Shown here: positions 19,474 through 29,590 of the stretch, piece after piece
How the letters are laid out: the number at the start of each line of letters is the position of its first letter
Numbering within the stretch: the stretch's first letter is position 1
Translations under genes and position numbers: made by a program
Assembly: GCF_024464185.1 (NCBI RefSeq)
Contig: NZ_JANHAU010000003.1
Coordinates: 124,001-188,000 of the forward strand
Source: Haloarchaeobius salinus
Lineage (GTDB): Archaea; Halobacteriota; Halobacteria; Halobacteriales; Natrialbaceae
Direction of reading: 5' to 3'
Length of the DNA: 64,000 nt
Notes under the pieces: model-generated
Database searches by the model: none
Told to the model about the DNA's origin: nothing
The model's input: only the letters and a program-made list of their open reading frames with translations

Positions 19474-21036
19474 ATGACCGACGACGACCTCGCCGAGCGT
19501 GTCGAGTCGGCGTTGTCCGTCGACCGCGAGGCGTTCCAGGCCCGTGTCGACGACGACGTAGATGTGCTGAAGGAGGAGCTGGCGGCGGGGACGTTCGACA
19601 ACCCCCAGGCCATCCTCGGTCTGGAGTACGAGTTCTACGCCGTCTCGGAGCCCGACGCCGAGCGACAGGGGACCGCCGGCGAGTACCCACTCCGTCGCGT
19701 GCCGCGCCGGCTGCTCGAGTTCATCGGTTTCGAGAAGGAACTCGGCCTCCACAACGCCGAGATGACGACGAGCCCGCAGCCGTTCAACGGACACGGCCTG
19801 CTCGCCCAGGAGCACGAGGTACTGGCGAGACTGGAGACCGCCCTCGACTGCACCAGCTCCGAGGGGATGCGGCTCGTCAGCGACGGCATGTGGACCATCC
19901 CGCCCGAGGGCGAGTCGGCGAGGCAGTACCTCACCGACAGCGTCGAGGACCGTGGCGTCCGTATCGCGACGAACATGAGCGACTCGGCGCGCTACCACGC
20001 GATGGCGAACACCGACCGGGCGACGAGCGCGGGGATGCGCCTCGACGCGCCGAACGTCGACCTGCAGGCCGACACGGTGCTGCCGGAGAGCCTCATCACC
20101 TCCATCCAGCCGCACTACCAGGTGTCCCACGCCGCCGACCTCCCGACGTTCTTCCGGTACGCGCTCCGGGTCGCCGGTCCGCTGCTCGCGCTCGGCGTCA
20201 ACTCACCGTTCTTCCCGCCGGAGCTGTACGACGACGCGGCCGACGCCGAGACCATCCTCGACGACGCGTGGATGGAGCACCGCATCAGCGTGTTCGAGAC
20301 GGTGCTCAACGCCGCCGCCGACACCGCCGGCAAGGTCCGGTTCCCGCGGGACTTCGAGACGGTCGAGGAGGCGGTCGACCGGATCGCGGAGGACGACACG
20401 TTCGTCCCGCTCGAGGTCGAACAGACCAACCGCTTCGACGACCGGTTCGCGCACTTCCGGACCAAACACGGGACCTACTGGCGGTGGGTCCGTCCAGTGT
20501 TCGGCGGGCCGACGCGCTCGGCCGCCAACGCCCGCATCGAGTTCCGCCCCATCCCAGCCCAGCCGACGGTCCGCGACAGCCTCGCGTTCCAGGCGGCCTT
20601 CGCCGGGCTGATGGAGGCGCTGCCGAAGCTCGAACACCCCGTCGCGGACCTCGACTGGGAGCTCGCCCACGACAACTTCTACCGGGCGATGCGCGACGGG
20701 CTCGACGCCGACTTCACCTGGATCACCAACGACGGCAAGCAGGTGACCGACACGGTGAGCATCTACGAGGACATCCTCGACCACGCCGAGCAGGGGCTGA
20801 AGAACCGCGGTCTGAGCGACGACGACACGGCGACGTTCCTCTACCCCCTCCGCGTTCGCGTCCGTCAGCAGACGACGCCTGCGGGCTGGAAGCACGACCG
20901 GGTCCGCGAGCTGGTCGACGGCGGCGACCCCCTCGACGAGGCGGTGTACACCGCCCAGCGGGAGTACATCGAGGCCCAGCGCGGGACGCTGCTCTCGGGC
21001 AGCTTCGCGGACTGGCTCCGGGAAGGCCGGAACTGA
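19474..21036 (+). CDS. GCS2-like carboxylate-amine ligase family protein
   Basis: A 520-residue cytoplasmic protein. GLEYEFYAV (near residue 48) resembles the acidic metal/ATP motif of the GCS2/YbdK glutamate-cysteine ligase superfamily, and [18 protein letters not shown] (near 350) matches the late conserved block. It is about 150 residues longer than ordinary GCS2 proteins, so I would not equate it with the gamma-glutamylcysteine synthetase of haloarchaea. The substrate is unknown. TTTTTAGAA at 19442 lies about 30 nt before the ATG as a likely TATA box. Confidence 0.55.
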   Translation: MTDDDLAERVESALSVDREAFQARVDDDVDVLKEELAAGTFDNPQAILGLEYEFYAVSEPDAERQGTAGEYPLRRVPRRLLEFIGFEKELGLHNAEMTTSPQPFNGHGLLAQEHEVLARLETALDCTSSEGMRLVSDGMWTIPPEGESARQYLTDSVEDRGVRIATNMSDSARYHAMANTDRATSAGMRLDAPNVDLQADTVLPESLITSIQPHYQVSHAADLPTFFRYALRVAGPLLALGVNSPFFPPELYDDAADAETILDDAWMEHRISVFETVLNAAADTAGKVRFPRDFETVEEAVDRIAEDDTFVPLEVEQTNRFDDRFAHFRTKHGTYWRWVRPVFGGPTRSAANARIEFRPIPAQPTVRDSLAFQAAFAGLMEALPKLEHPVADLDWELAHDNFYRAMRDGLDADFTWITNDGKQVTDTVSIYEDILDHAEQGLKNRGLSDDDTATFLYPLRVRVRQQTTPAGWKHDRVRELVDGGDPLDEAVYTAQREYIEAQRGTLLSGSFADWLREGRN

Positions 21037-21065
21037 TTATAGTCCCGACGCTGAACGCTTCGTCC

Positions 21066-22058
21066 ATGGTGACGTTCCTCTCCGGTGGCACCGGAACACC
21101 GAAACTGCTAGACGGTGCCGCTGCTGCGTTCTCCCCCGACGACACGACGGTCATCGCGAACACCGGAGACGACATCGAACTCGGCGGACTGCTCATCTGT
21201 CCCGACGTCGACACGCTGATCTTCCAGGGCGGCGGGCTCCTCGACCGCGAGCGGTGGTGGGGTATCGAGGGCGACACGACCCGGACCCACGACGCACTCT
21301 ACGACATCGCCAACGCGGTCGGTCTGGAGGGTGGGCCGCGGTACCTCCCCGACGAACGCCAGACCGAGGGCCGGGAGATCGCCCGCTGGCGACGGTTCTC
21401 CGGCGTCGCGGAGTTCATGGAGATCGGGGACCGGGACCGGGCGGTCCACGTGACACGCACGAGCCTGCTCGACCGCGGTGAGACCCTCGCCGAGGTGACC
21501 GAACGGCTGGCCGCGGGCTTCGGGCTGACGATCGACCTGCTGCCGATGACGAACGACCCGGTCGCCAGCCTCATCCACACGCCCGAGGGGATGATGCACT
21601 TCCAGGAGTTCTGGGTGGCACACGGCGGCGAACCGACCGTCGAGAACGTCGAGTTCCGCGGCTCCTCGAGGGCCGAGCCCGCGCCGGGTGTGCTCGACGC
21701 GCTCGACGACACGGTCGTCATCGGGCCGTCGAACCCGGTGACGAGCATCGGCCCGATGCTCTCGATTCCGGGCTTCGGAGCCGCGCTCAACGACACGACG
21801 GTCGTCGCCGTCTCGCCGTTCCTCGGCGACGAGGCGTTCTCCGGGCCGGCGGCGAAGCTGATGGAAGCCGTCAACGCCGACCCGAGCACGGAGGGACTGG
21901 CCACGGCGTATCCGTTCGCGGACGCGTTCGTCGTCGACGAGGGCGACGACGCCGAGTTCGCCAAACCGGTCGAACGGACCGACATCCGCATCGACGACCG
22001 CACGGACGCAGGGCGGGTCTGCAAGGCGGTGGCCCGAGCCATCGAGGCCGTCGAGTGA
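21066..22058 (+). CDS. cofD: 2-phospho-L-lactate transferase (coenzyme F420 synthesis)
   Basis: A 330-residue enzyme that joins the phospholactyl (or phosphoenolpyruvyl) moiety to the deazaflavin Fo to build F420. Seen: the N-terminal nucleotide-binding [31 protein letters not shown] (near 34), [13 protein letters not shown] (near 158) and [13 protein letters not shown] (near 220), all CofD family blocks. The ATG at 21066 is 29 bp after the preceding gene. First gene of a four-gene cluster joined by very short spacings. Confidence 0.92.
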   Translation: MVTFLSGGTGTPKLLDGAAAAFSPDDTTVIANTGDDIELGGLLICPDVDTLIFQGGGLLDRERWWGIEGDTTRTHDALYDIANAVGLEGGPRYLPDERQTEGREIARWRRFSGVAEFMEIGDRDRAVHVTRTSLLDRGETLAEVTERLAAGFGLTIDLLPMTNDPVASLIHTPEGMMHFQEFWVAHGGEPTVENVEFRGSSRAEPAPGVLDALDDTVVIGPSNPVTSIGPMLSIPGFGAALNDTTVVAVSPFLGDEAFSGPAAKLMEAVNADPSTEGLATAYPFADAFVVDEGDDAEFAKPVERTDIRIDDRTDAGRVCKAVARAIEAVE

Positions 22059-22798
22059 TGTTCGAACCACGCGTCGCCCTCGCGAGCCTCAGCGGCGAGG
22101 CAGACGCGACGTGGGCCCGTGCTGGCAGCGAGTACGCCGGGATGGCGTTCCTCGGCGGTATCGCGCTCGACCCGGCGAGCCGCGAGGCCGCCCGCGAGCT
22201 CGTCGCCAGGGAGCGTTCGGAGTTCCTCCCCGACGACCCGCTCGCGTTCGTCGACGCCCAGCTATCGGCACTCGACGACGCGCCCATCCACGCCGGGTTC
22301 AACGTCCGGAGCGCGACCGTCGGACCGATCCGCGACGCAGCAGACATCTGCGCCGACCACGACGCCGTCGTCGAGGTGAACGCCCACTGCCGGCAGGACG
22401 AGCTGTGTGCGGTCGGCTGTGGCGAGTCGCTGCTCCGCGACACCGACCGGCTCGCCGACTACGTGGCGACGGCTGCCGAGAGCGGTGCGACCGTGTCGGT
22501 GAAGCTCCGGACCGAGGTCGAGGGTGTCGACCTCGTCGAGACCGCTCGCAGGGTCGAGGCCGCGGGTACCGACGTGCTGCACGTGGACGCGATGGACTCC
22601 GAGGAGATGGTCGCGGCGGTCGTCGACGCGACCGATTGCTTCGTCGTCGCGAACAACGGCGTCCGCGACCGCGAGACGGTCCGCGAGTACCTCGGGTACG
22701 GTGCCGACGCGGTCAGCGTGGGTCGCCCGAGCGACGACCCGCGGGTGCTCGAACGGGTCCGCGACGCGACCGTCGAGTGGTTCGCATCACCGGCCTGA
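22058..22798 (+). CDS. TIM-barrel protein, dihydrouridine synthase-like (archaeal nifR3-related)
   Basis: A 246-residue TIM-barrel protein related to tRNA-dihydrouridine synthases. VEVNAHCRQDELC (near 109) corresponds to the N-x-G-C-P region of Dus proteins but has an altered sequence, while VSVKLRTEV, FVVANNGVRDRETVREYL and AVSVGRP match the flavin/phosphate-binding strands. The divergence from true Dus makes an independent role possible. The ATG overlaps the cofD stop by one base (TGATG); a GTG three bases earlier is an alternative start. Confidence 0.65.
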   Translation: MFEPRVALASLSGEADATWARAGSEYAGMAFLGGIALDPASREAARELVARERSEFLPDDPLAFVDAQLSALDDAPIHAGFNVRSATVGPIRDAADICADHDAVVEVNAHCRQDELCAVGCGESLLRDTDRLADYVATAAESGATVSVKLRTEVEGVDLVETARRVEAAGTDVLHVDAMDSEEMVAAVVDATDCFVVANNGVRDRETVREYLGYGADAVSVGRPSDDPRVLERVRDATVEWFASPA

Positions 22799-22866
22799 CG
22801 TCGCGGCCCGTCACTCCTTTCTCCGGTGGCGCGGCCTTCATACCTGCCCGGGTCGAACGCCCGGAC

Positions 22867-23703
22867 ATGCGGACAGCACAGCACGCCCAACTCGCCCTGC
22901 TGCTCGAGGTCGCCGGCACGCCGAAGCCGGGGAACGTCGACCGACACCGCGACTTCGACGACCTGCGGTTCGAGCACTTCCTCGCCGGGGCGGTGGGTGC
23001 GTGCGACGGACTCGAGGCGGCCGCAGCGGGGGAGCCGGTCGGGGCGTCGTTCGACACCGCGGTCGAGGGGATGAGCCAGCAGCGCGGCGGCAACGCGCAG
23101 TTCGGTGCGTTGCTACTGCTCGTCCCGCTCGTCCGGGCGGCGGCGACGTGGGGACTCACGCCGGACGACGCGGCGGCCGTCGTGGAGGCGACCACCGTCG
23201 AAGATGCCGCTGGGTTCTACCGGGCGTTCGAGCACGTCGACGTCTTCGTCGACGAACCACCAGCCGACGCCGAGGGCCTCGACGTGCGGCGCGGCACGGA
23301 CGCGATCCCGGCACTGCGTGAGCGCGAGCTGACGCTCTCCGACGTGATGGCGCTGAGTGCACCCGAGGACGGCGTGGCGGCGGAGTGGACCGACGGCTTC
23401 CCGCGGACGTTCGGGGCCGCCGAGACGGTCAGCGACGGTGACGGACCGGTACCCGACAGGGTCGCGGCGGCGTTCCTCGAACTGCTCGCGGAGGAACCGG
23501 ATACGATGGTGGCGAAACAGCACGGCGACGAGGTGGCCGAGTCCGTTCGAGCGCGTGCGGCGGCGCTCCGCCACGCCGACCGTGACGAACTCGAGGCGTT
23601 CGCCGACGAGCTGGTCGCCCGCGGCGTGAACCCGGGGACCACGGCCGACATCGCGGCAGCCGCGACGTTCGTCGCGCTGGAGCGTGACGGGGTGGTCCCG
23701 TGA
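22867..23703 (+). CDS. Triphosphoribosyl-dephospho-CoA synthase-like protein (CitG/MdcB family)
   Basis: A 278-residue member of the CitG family. The family motifs are ATPKPGNVD-like AGTPKPGNVDRHRDF (near 17), QRGGNAQFGALLLLVPL (near 77) and TMVAKQHG (near 215). Classical CitG makes the prosthetic group of citrate or malonate lyase, but no lyase is nearby. Archaeal homologues commonly accompany cofactor genes instead. Linked here to cofD and DUF447, so a cofactor-assembly role is inferred, not shown. Confidence 0.7.
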   Translation: MRTAQHAQLALLLEVAGTPKPGNVDRHRDFDDLRFEHFLAGAVGACDGLEAAAAGEPVGASFDTAVEGMSQQRGGNAQFGALLLLVPLVRAAATWGLTPDDAAAVVEATTVEDAAGFYRAFEHVDVFVDEPPADAEGLDVRRGTDAIPALRERELTLSDVMALSAPEDGVAAEWTDGFPRTFGAAETVSDGDGPVPDRVAAAFLELLAEEPDTMVAKQHGDEVAESVRARAAALRHADRDELEAFADELVARGVNPGTTADIAAAATFVALERDGVVP

Positions 23704-24317
23704 GCGACGGTGACCCGACCGCGACCGACGGTGACGACGGCTGGCCCGTCGCCCTCCGCGGAGTAACCGAGTCGGTCGTCGCGACGCGCGGCCCGAACGG
23801 TCGCTGGAACGTGGCCGCACTGGGGCTGCACGCCGGCGACCCGGTGACGGCCCGCACGTGGGGCCGGACCCGGACCCGACTGAACTTCGACCGGCGAGGT
23901 GGCGGTGTCGTGCAGTTCACCCGCGACCCCGTCGACTTCACACGCGCGGCGCTCGACGTGTACGAACGGGAGGAGCCGGTGCTCGACAGCTCGCAGGCGT
24001 GGGCCCGTGTCGAGGCCGAACACGTCACGACCGGCGACGATGGGGACACGGAGTGGGCCGAGTGGCAACTGCATCCAGTCGAGTCGGCCGTCACGTCCCG
24101 GCCCGTCGAGCCGGTCACCCGGGCGTTCGGCGCGGTAATCGAGGCGACGGTCGCCGCCTCGCGTCTCGACGTGCCGGGCTACGACGAGACGACGCTCCGC
24201 CAGCGGCTCTCGTACTTCGAGGCCGTGGTCGAGCGCTGTGGCGGCCAGCGCGAGCGTGAGGCGATGGCGCTCATCGGCTCGCTGACGGACTGGAAGACGG
24301 AGAACGAATCATTTTAG
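23700..24317 (+). CDS. DUF447 family protein
   Basis: A 205-residue protein starting with GTG inside the stop of the preceding gene (GTGA overlap). ESVVATRGPNGRWNVAALGL (split here as a beta-barrel start) and FTRDPVDFTRAAL resemble the flavin-reductase-like barrel of DUF447, an archaeal family of unknown reaction. C-terminal RLDVPGYDE and a helical end are typical. Its coupling to the CitG-like gene suggests a joint function in cofactor metabolism. Confidence 0.7.
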   Translation: MSDGDPTATDGDDGWPVALRGVTESVVATRGPNGRWNVAALGLHAGDPVTARTWGRTRTRLNFDRRGGGVVQFTRDPVDFTRAALDVYEREEPVLDSSQAWARVEAEHVTTGDDGDTEWAEWQLHPVESAVTSRPVEPVTRAFGAVIEATVAASRLDVPGYDETTLRQRLSYFEAVVERCGGQREREAMALIGSLTDWKTENESF

Positions 24318-24341
24318 GGGGCGAACGAGGAACGGATGGGT

Positions 24342-24536
24342 ATGGCAATCAAGCCCGACTACGTCAAGAAGACGGGGACGATCCTCCTCGAGCGATACCC
24401 CAACGCGTTCACGGACGACTTCGACATGAACAAAAAGAGCGTCACGAAGCTCACCAACATCGAGTCCAAGGGTGTCCGGAACCGCATCGCGGGCTACGTC
24501 ACCCGGAAGAAGGGCACCGCCGCGGCCGAGCAGTAA
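24342..24536 (+). CDS. rps17e: 30S ribosomal protein S17e
   Basis: A 64-residue small-subunit ribosomal protein found in Archaea and eukaryotes. The sequence AIKPDYVKKTGTILLERYP and RNRIAGYVTRKK is diagnostic, and the length is normal for archaeal S17e. The second ATG (24342) was chosen because family members begin MAIKP; an ATG two codons earlier is also present. It lies 24 bp after DUF447, so it may be partly co-transcribed. Confidence 0.93.
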   Translation: MAIKPDYVKKTGTILLERYPNAFTDDFDMNKKSVTKLTNIESKGVRNRIAGYVTRKKGTAAAEQ

Positions 24537-24678
24537 CTACGACTCTCCCTGCGGACGTAGGTGCGGCCCCGGTCCACGGGTGGGGCGACCCGTGGACGTC
24601 CCGAGCCGTCACCGAGACGGCAGCAATCACTGACATCACCCGAAGGGTTTTCTCTCGGCGGGGCCGAGGGCATCAGCA

Positions 24679-25719
24679 ATGACCGTACAGGTAGGCATCC
24701 TCGGCGCGACGGGTGCCGTCGGCCAGCGCCTCGTACAGCTCCTCGCACCGCACGACGACTTCGAACTCGCCGCGCTCACGGCCAGCTCCGACAGCGCCGG
24801 CGAGCTGTATCGCGACGCCGCGAAGTGGCGCGTCGACGCGCCCATCCCGGACCACGTCGCGGCGATGACCGTCACCGAGACCGACCCGGACGCCGTCCCC
24901 GACGACGTGGACCTGCTGTTCTCCTCGCTCCCCTCGTCGGTCGGTACCGAGGTCGAACCGGCGTTCTGCGAGGCCGGCTACGTCCTCTCGTCGAACTCCT
25001 CGAACGCCCGGATGGCCGACGACGTGCCGCTCGTCATCCCGGAGGTCAACGCCGACCACCTCGACCTGCTCGAGGTCCAGCGCGACGAGCGCGGCTGGGA
25101 CGGCGCGATGGTGAAGAACCCGAACTGCTCGACGATCACCTTCGTCCCGACGCTCGCCGCGCTCGATGATGCGGGCTACGACCTCGAACGGGTCCACGTC
25201 GCCACGCTCCAGGCAGTCTCCGGCGCGGGCTACGACGGCGTCAGTTCGATGGAGATCATCGACAACGCGGTCCCCCACATCGGCGGCGAGGAGGAGAAGC
25301 TCGAGACCGAATCCCGCAAGCTGCTGGGCGAGTTCGACGGCGTCACCCTCGCGGAACACGACGTCGGCGTCTCGGCGTCCTGCAACCGCATCCCCACCAT
25401 CGACGGCCATCTGGAGAACGTCTGGGTCGAGGCCGCCGAGGAACTCACGCCCGCCGACGCGAAGGCCGCCATGGAAGCGTACCCGAGCCTCGACCTGCCG
25501 TCCTCGCCCGACCAGCTCATCCACGTGTTCGACGACCCCGACCGGCCCCAGCCACGCCTCGACCGCACCGTCGGCGGCGGCATGGCCGTCGCGGCCGGCG
25601 GCTTCCAGGAGTCGACGTTCGGCCTCCAGTACAACTGCCTCGCGCACAACACGATCCGCGGTGCGGCCGGGGCGAGCGTGCTGAACGGCGAACTGTTGCT
25701 CTCGGAAGGATACATCTAA
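24679..25719 (+). CDS. asd: Aspartate-semialdehyde dehydrogenase
   Basis: A 346-residue enzyme that reduces aspartyl phosphate to aspartate semialdehyde with NADPH, leading to Lys, Thr and Met. Seen: NADP-binding [15 protein letters not shown] (near 6), catalytic cysteine in [10 protein letters not shown] (near 148), [13 protein letters not shown] (near 180) and [16 protein letters not shown] (near 234). Length and motif order fit the archaeal/fungal type. It has a 142-bp upstream gap with a TTTTC-containing stretch near 24648. Confidence 0.93.
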   Translation: MTVQVGILGATGAVGQRLVQLLAPHDDFELAALTASSDSAGELYRDAAKWRVDAPIPDHVAAMTVTETDPDAVPDDVDLLFSSLPSSVGTEVEPAFCEAGYVLSSNSSNARMADDVPLVIPEVNADHLDLLEVQRDERGWDGAMVKNPNCSTITFVPTLAALDDAGYDLERVHVATLQAVSGAGYDGVSSMEIIDNAVPHIGGEEEKLETESRKLLGEFDGVTLAEHDVGVSASCNRIPTIDGHLENVWVEAAEELTPADAKAAMEAYPSLDLPSSPDQLIHVFDDPDRPQPRLDRTVGGGMAVAAGGFQESTFGLQYNCLAHNTIRGAAGASVLNGELLLSEGYI

Positions 25720-25737
25720 CCATCTGTTTCGTCGTCG

Positions 25738-25770
25738 GGTTCCCTCGCTCGTTGCGCTCGCTCGGGAACC
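25738..25770. repeat. Intergenic inverted repeat with CTCGCTCG motif
   Basis: GGTTCCC (25738-25744) pairs with GGGAACC (25764-25770) around an inner CTCGCTCGTTGCGCTCGCTC-type sequence. A similar GGCTCGCTCCGCTCGTTGCC stretch follows at about 25804. These lie between the convergent asd and dehydrogenase genes and look like a terminator or a degenerate haloarchaeal intergenic repeat. Confidence 0.4.
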
Positions 25771-25872
25771 GCTCCTCGAAAAACATGGGTGAAAAAGGCC
25801 GGCGGCTCGCTCCGCTCGTTGCCGGTGAACCGCGCGAACGAAGTGAGCGCGGACGTTCCGCAGTCTTGAACC

Positions 25873-26841
25873 CTACAGCGGCACCTGGTTCGCCAGCCCG
25901 TCGTAGTCGCCGGACTCGGTGACGTGGCGGACGTTCGAGGCGACGATGTCGGCCAGTCGTTCGTAGTACTCCGGCGTGTGGCCGGCGTTGTGGGGGGTGA
26001 TCTGGACGTTGCCGAGGTCCCAGAGGTCGTGGTCGGACGGCAGGGGTTCGGGGTCGGTCACGTCGAGCGATGCGCCGCGGATCCAGTCGCGCTGGAGGGC
26101 TGTGACGAGCGCGTCGGTGTCGACGACGGGACCGCGCGCGACGTTCACGACGACCGCTTCGGGCGGGAGGGTGACGAGTTCGGAGGTCCCGATGAGCCCC
26201 TGTGTCGTCTCGGTCAGCGGACAGGCGAGCACGAGGTAGTCCGTCTCCGCGAGCGCGTCGTGGAGGTCGTCGTCCTCGAACCCGACCACCCGGTCGGTCG
26301 GGCCGCCCTTCTCCGGCGAGTAGCGCACGCCGATGGTGTCCACGTCGAAGCCCGCGAGCCGGGTGACCGTGGCCTCGCCGATGGCTCCGAGTCCGACGAC
26401 GGTGACCGTCGAACCCTGTAGCTCGTGGGTCTCGAACGACCGCCACTCGCTCCGTCGCTGCCGGCGGAACCCCTCGTGGAACCGGCGGGAGAAGGTGAGG
26501 ATGGCCCCGAGGACGTGCTCGCCGATGTTGGGGCCGTGGACGCCCGAGGCGTTGGTCACGGTCACGTCGAGCTGGGCCAGCCGCTCGCGCGGGAGGTGGC
26601 CGGTGCCGGCGTAGCCGCAGGCGAACAGCCGCATCGACTCCGCCTCGTCGAGCAGGTCGTCGGTGAGCCACATCCCGGTCACGATCTCGGCGTCGCGGAT
26701 CGCCTCGCGCTCCTCGGCGGGGGTGCGTGCGAGGTTGATGTCGTGGTCGGGGAGCCGCTCGCGCAACGCCGCGGCGTACTGCTCGATGGGCATCCCGTGG
26801 GCGGCCTTCCTGAGGACGAGGACGTCGGGCTGCTCGGTCAT
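25873..26841 (-). CDS. D-2-hydroxyacid dehydrogenase family protein
   Basis: A 322-residue NAD(P)-dependent dehydrogenase. The coenzyme motif VVGLGAIGEATV is near residue 145. The catalytic Arg is in VNVARGPVVD (near 233), the Glu region is DVTDPEPLPSDH and the catalytic His is in TPHNAGHT (near 284). Substrates of haloarchaeal members are mostly untested; phosphoglycerate is unlikely because the C-terminal ACT domain of SerA is absent. The ATG at 26841 is chosen by family start and by codon use upstream. Confidence 0.8.
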   Translation of the reverse strand: MTEQPDVLVLRKAAHGMPIEQYAAALRERLPDHDINLARTPAEEREAIRDAEIVTGMWLTDDLLDEAESMRLFACGYAGTGHLPRERLAQLDVTVTNASGVHGPNIGEHVLGAILTFSRRFHEGFRRQRRSEWRSFETHELQGSTVTVVGLGAIGEATVTRLAGFDVDTIGVRYSPEKGGPTDRVVGFEDDDLHDALAETDYLVLACPLTETTQGLIGTSELVTLPPEAVVVNVARGPVVDTDALVTALQRDWIRGASLDVTDPEPLPSDHDLWDLGNVQITPHNAGHTPEYYERLADIVASNVRHVTESGDYDGLANQVPL

Positions 26842-26936
26842 GATCGGACCCACTCGGGGCGTGTACAAAACTGTCTGCCCTAGCAGTGTTGCCAGATTGC
26901 GTGCCTTTTTGAGGGGCTGTGCCACACCGGTACGGT

Positions 26937-27422
26937 ATGCATTCGACCGCAGCACGATTCGCGGACCTGGCCCGTGACGAGTACGGGTTCGAGCCCGAGG
27001 TGACGGAGTTTCCGGAGGGAACGAAGACGGCGGCCGACGCCGCGGCGGCCATCGGCTGTGACGTGGCCCAGATCGGGAGCAGCATCGTCCTCGTCGTCGA
27101 CGCCGGCACGGACGACGAGCAGGTGGTCGTCTCGGTCACCTCGGGCGCGAACCGCGTGGACACCGAGAAGCTGGCCGACCTCGCCGGTGGCGAGTCGGCA
27201 CGGATGGCCGAACCGGACGAGGTGAAAGCCGCGACGGGCTGGACCATCGGCGGGGTGCCGCCGTTCTGCCACGAGGGCGACCTGCCGGTGTTCGTCGACG
27301 AGACGCTGCAGGAGTTCGAGACGGTGTGGGTGGCCGCCGGGACGCCCGACGCGGTGTTCCCCCTCGACCCCGACGAGCTGGCGGCGCTCTCGGGTGGGAC
27401 GGTCGCGGACGTGGTGGAGTAG
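26937..27422 (+). CDS. YbaK/EbsC-type aminoacyl-tRNA deacylase
   Basis: A 161-residue YbaK-fold protein that would hydrolyse mischarged aminoacyl-tRNA in the cytoplasm. Typical blocks are the start STAARFADLA, AIGCDVAQIGSSIVLVVD (near 38), and GWTIGGVPPFCHEGDLPVFVD-type sequence (near 101, shown split by the substrate loop GVPP). Normal length. The ATG at 26937 is preferred over one six codons earlier. GTGCCTTTTTGAG about 30 nt upstream is a weak TATA candidate. Confidence 0.8.
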   Translation: MHSTAARFADLARDEYGFEPEVTEFPEGTKTAADAAAAIGCDVAQIGSSIVLVVDAGTDDEQVVVSVTSGANRVDTEKLADLAGGESARMAEPDEVKAATGWTIGGVPPFCHEGDLPVFVDETLQEFETVWVAAGTPDAVFPLDPDELAALSGGTVADVVE

Positions 27423-27493
27423 CCCCGTCGACCGCTGTCGGATTCGACGACGGATACGTACCTTTATCGGCTCGCCGACAGTCGTTTCGAACG

Positions 27494-29590
27494 ATGGGAA
27501 CGCTGTCAGGACTGTTCGCGCCGGAGCGTGTCGCCGTGGTCGGAGCGACCGACCGCGAGGGCTCGGTCGGGCGTGCGATACTGGAGAATCTCGGCACGTT
27601 CGACGGCGACGTGGTCGCCGTGAACCCGAACCGCGAGGAGGTGCTCGGCTTCCACTGCTACGCGGACGTGGCGAGCGTCGGCGAGCCCGTGGACCTCGCG
27701 GTCGTGGTCGTGCCACCGTCCGTCGCCGTCCCGGTGGTCCGCGAGGCCGCCGAGGCGGGCGTCGAGAACGTCGTCGTCATCACCGCCGGGTTCAGCGAGA
27801 CCGGAGCCGACGGCGCGTCGCGCGAGAGCGAGCTGAAGGCCATCGCCGGGGAGTACGACCTCAACGTCGTCGGGCCGAACAGCCTCGGGGTGATGAACAC
27901 GACCGTCGAGATGAACGCGACGTTCGGGCCCCGGATGGCGCTGCCGGGGTCGATGTCGTTCATGAGCCAGTCGGGCGCGTTCATCACGGCGGTGCTCGAC
28001 TGGGCGGCCGACCAGGGTATCGGCTTCAAGGACGTCGTCTCGCTCGGCAACAAGGCCGTCCTCGACGAGACGGACTTCGTCCGCGAGTGGGGCGACGACC
28101 CCGACACGGACGTGGTGCTCGGCTACCTCGAGAGCATCCAGGACGGGCAGGCCTTCCTCGAGGCCGCACGCGAGACGACCCGGGAGACCCCCGTCGCGGT
28201 CGTCAAGTCGGGGCGGACCGACGCGGGCGCGAAGGCGGCGTCGAGCCACACCGGCGCTATCGCCGGGAGCGAGGCGGCCTACGAGGCGGGCCTCGAACAG
28301 GCGGGCGTGCTCCGGGCCGACTCCGTACAGGAGCTGTTCGACTCGGCGCGGGCACTCTCGGGGCTGCCTCTCCCGGAGTCGGACGACGTTGCCGTCGTCA
28401 CGAACGCGGGCGGTCCGGGCGTGATGGCGACCGACGCCATCGGCGACGCGTCGCTGTCGCTCGCGAGCTTCGGCGACGGGACGCTCGACACCTTCCGCGA
28501 GGTGCTGCCGGAGGAGGCGAACATCTACAACCCGGTCGACGTCATCGGCGACGCCACCGTCGAGCGGTTCACCACGGCCATCGACGCCGCGCTCTCGGAC
28601 CCGAACGTCTCGGCGGCCGTGGTCGTCAGCGCACCGACCGCGGTGCTGGACTTCGAGGAGCTCGCCGAGGCGGTCGTCGAGATACAGGCCGAACACGGCA
28701 AGCCGGTCGTCACGAGCCTGATGGGTGGCTCTCGCACCGGACCGGCCGTCGAGACGCTGCGCGAGGCCGGCATCCCGAACTACTTCGACCCGGCACGCGC
28801 CGTCGACAGCCTCGACGCGCTCGCCCGCCAGCGACGCATCACCGAGCGCGAGTACGTCGAGCCCACCGAGTTCGACGTCGACCGCGAGGCGGTGCGCGAG
28901 ATACTCATGGAGGCGAAGGAGCGCGACGACAACCGCCTCGGCGTGGAGGCGATGGGCCTGCTCGACGCCTACGGCATCCAGACGCCGGCGGGCGAGGTCG
29001 TCGACGAACCGGCCGACGCCGTCGCCGCCGCACAGGACATCGACGGGCCGGTCGCCATGAAGATCGTCAGCCCGGACATCCTCCACAAGTCCGACATCGG
29101 CGGCGTGAAGGTCGGCGTCGAGGACGAGGACGTCTACGACGCCTACGAGGACCTGATCGCCCGGGCGACGAACTACCAGCCGGACGCCACCATCCTCGGC
29201 GTGCAGGTCCAGGAGATGGTCGACCTCGAGTCGGGCACCGAGACCATCGTCGGGGTCAACCGTGACCCGCAGTTCGGCCCGCTCGTGCTGTTCGGCCTCG
29301 GCGGCATCTTCGTCGAGGTGCTGGAGGACACGACCCTGCGCGTTGCGCCGGTCTCGGAACCGGAGGCCCGCGAGATGATAGACGAGGTGAAGGCCGCGCC
29401 GCTGCTCCGCGGGGCCCGCGGCCGGACGCCCGCGGACGTCGAGAGCATCATCGAGACCATCCAGCGGCTCTCACAGCTCGTCACCGACTTCCCCGCGATA
29501 CTGGAACTGGACATCAACCCGCTCGTCGCCGGTCCGGACGGCGTCGAGGCGGTCGACATCAGACTCACCGTGGACACCGATCAGCTATGA
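27494..29590 (+). CDS. acd: ADP-forming acetate-CoA ligase (fused alpha-beta)
   Basis: A 698-residue enzyme that converts acyl-CoA, ADP and phosphate to acid, CoA and ATP, used by haloarchaea to make ATP from acetyl-CoA. The N-terminal half is the CoA-binding alpha domain (VAVVGATDREGSVGRAIL) with the phosphorylated His near residue 252 in ASSHTGAIAGS. The C-terminal part is an ATP-grasp beta domain (residues about 480-698; MKIVSPDILHKSDIGGVK, GLGGIFVEVLEDTTLRVAP). The ATG at 27494 follows a TATA-like CCTTTATCGG about 30 nt upstream. Confidence 0.92.
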   Translation: MGTLSGLFAPERVAVVGATDREGSVGRAILENLGTFDGDVVAVNPNREEVLGFHCYADVASVGEPVDLAVVVVPPSVAVPVVREAAEAGVENVVVITAGFSETGADGASRESELKAIAGEYDLNVVGPNSLGVMNTTVEMNATFGPRMALPGSMSFMSQSGAFITAVLDWAADQGIGFKDVVSLGNKAVLDETDFVREWGDDPDTDVVLGYLESIQDGQAFLEAARETTRETPVAVVKSGRTDAGAKAASSHTGAIAGSEAAYEAGLEQAGVLRADSVQELFDSARALSGLPLPESDDVAVVTNAGGPGVMATDAIGDASLSLASFGDGTLDTFREVLPEEANIYNPVDVIGDATVERFTTAIDAALSDPNVSAAVVVSAPTAVLDFEELAEAVVEIQAEHGKPVVTSLMGGSRTGPAVETLREAGIPNYFDPARAVDSLDALARQRRITEREYVEPTEFDVDREAVREILMEAKERDDNRLGVEAMGLLDAYGIQTPAGEVVDEPADAVAAAQDIDGPVAMKIVSPDILHKSDIGGVKVGVEDEDVYDAYEDLIARATNYQPDATILGVQVQEMVDLESGTETIVGVNRDPQFGPLVLFGLGGIFVEVLEDTTLRVAPVSEPEAREMIDEVKAAPLLRGARGRTPADVESIIETIQRLSQLVTDFPAILELDINPLVAGPDGVEAVDIRLTVDTDQL

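Noticed and set aside
19467-22058. One 863-codon frame spanning the GCS2-like gene and cofD
   Set aside because: Its first part is an Arg-rich shadow of the GCS2-like gene; only the last part from ATG 21066 is cofD.
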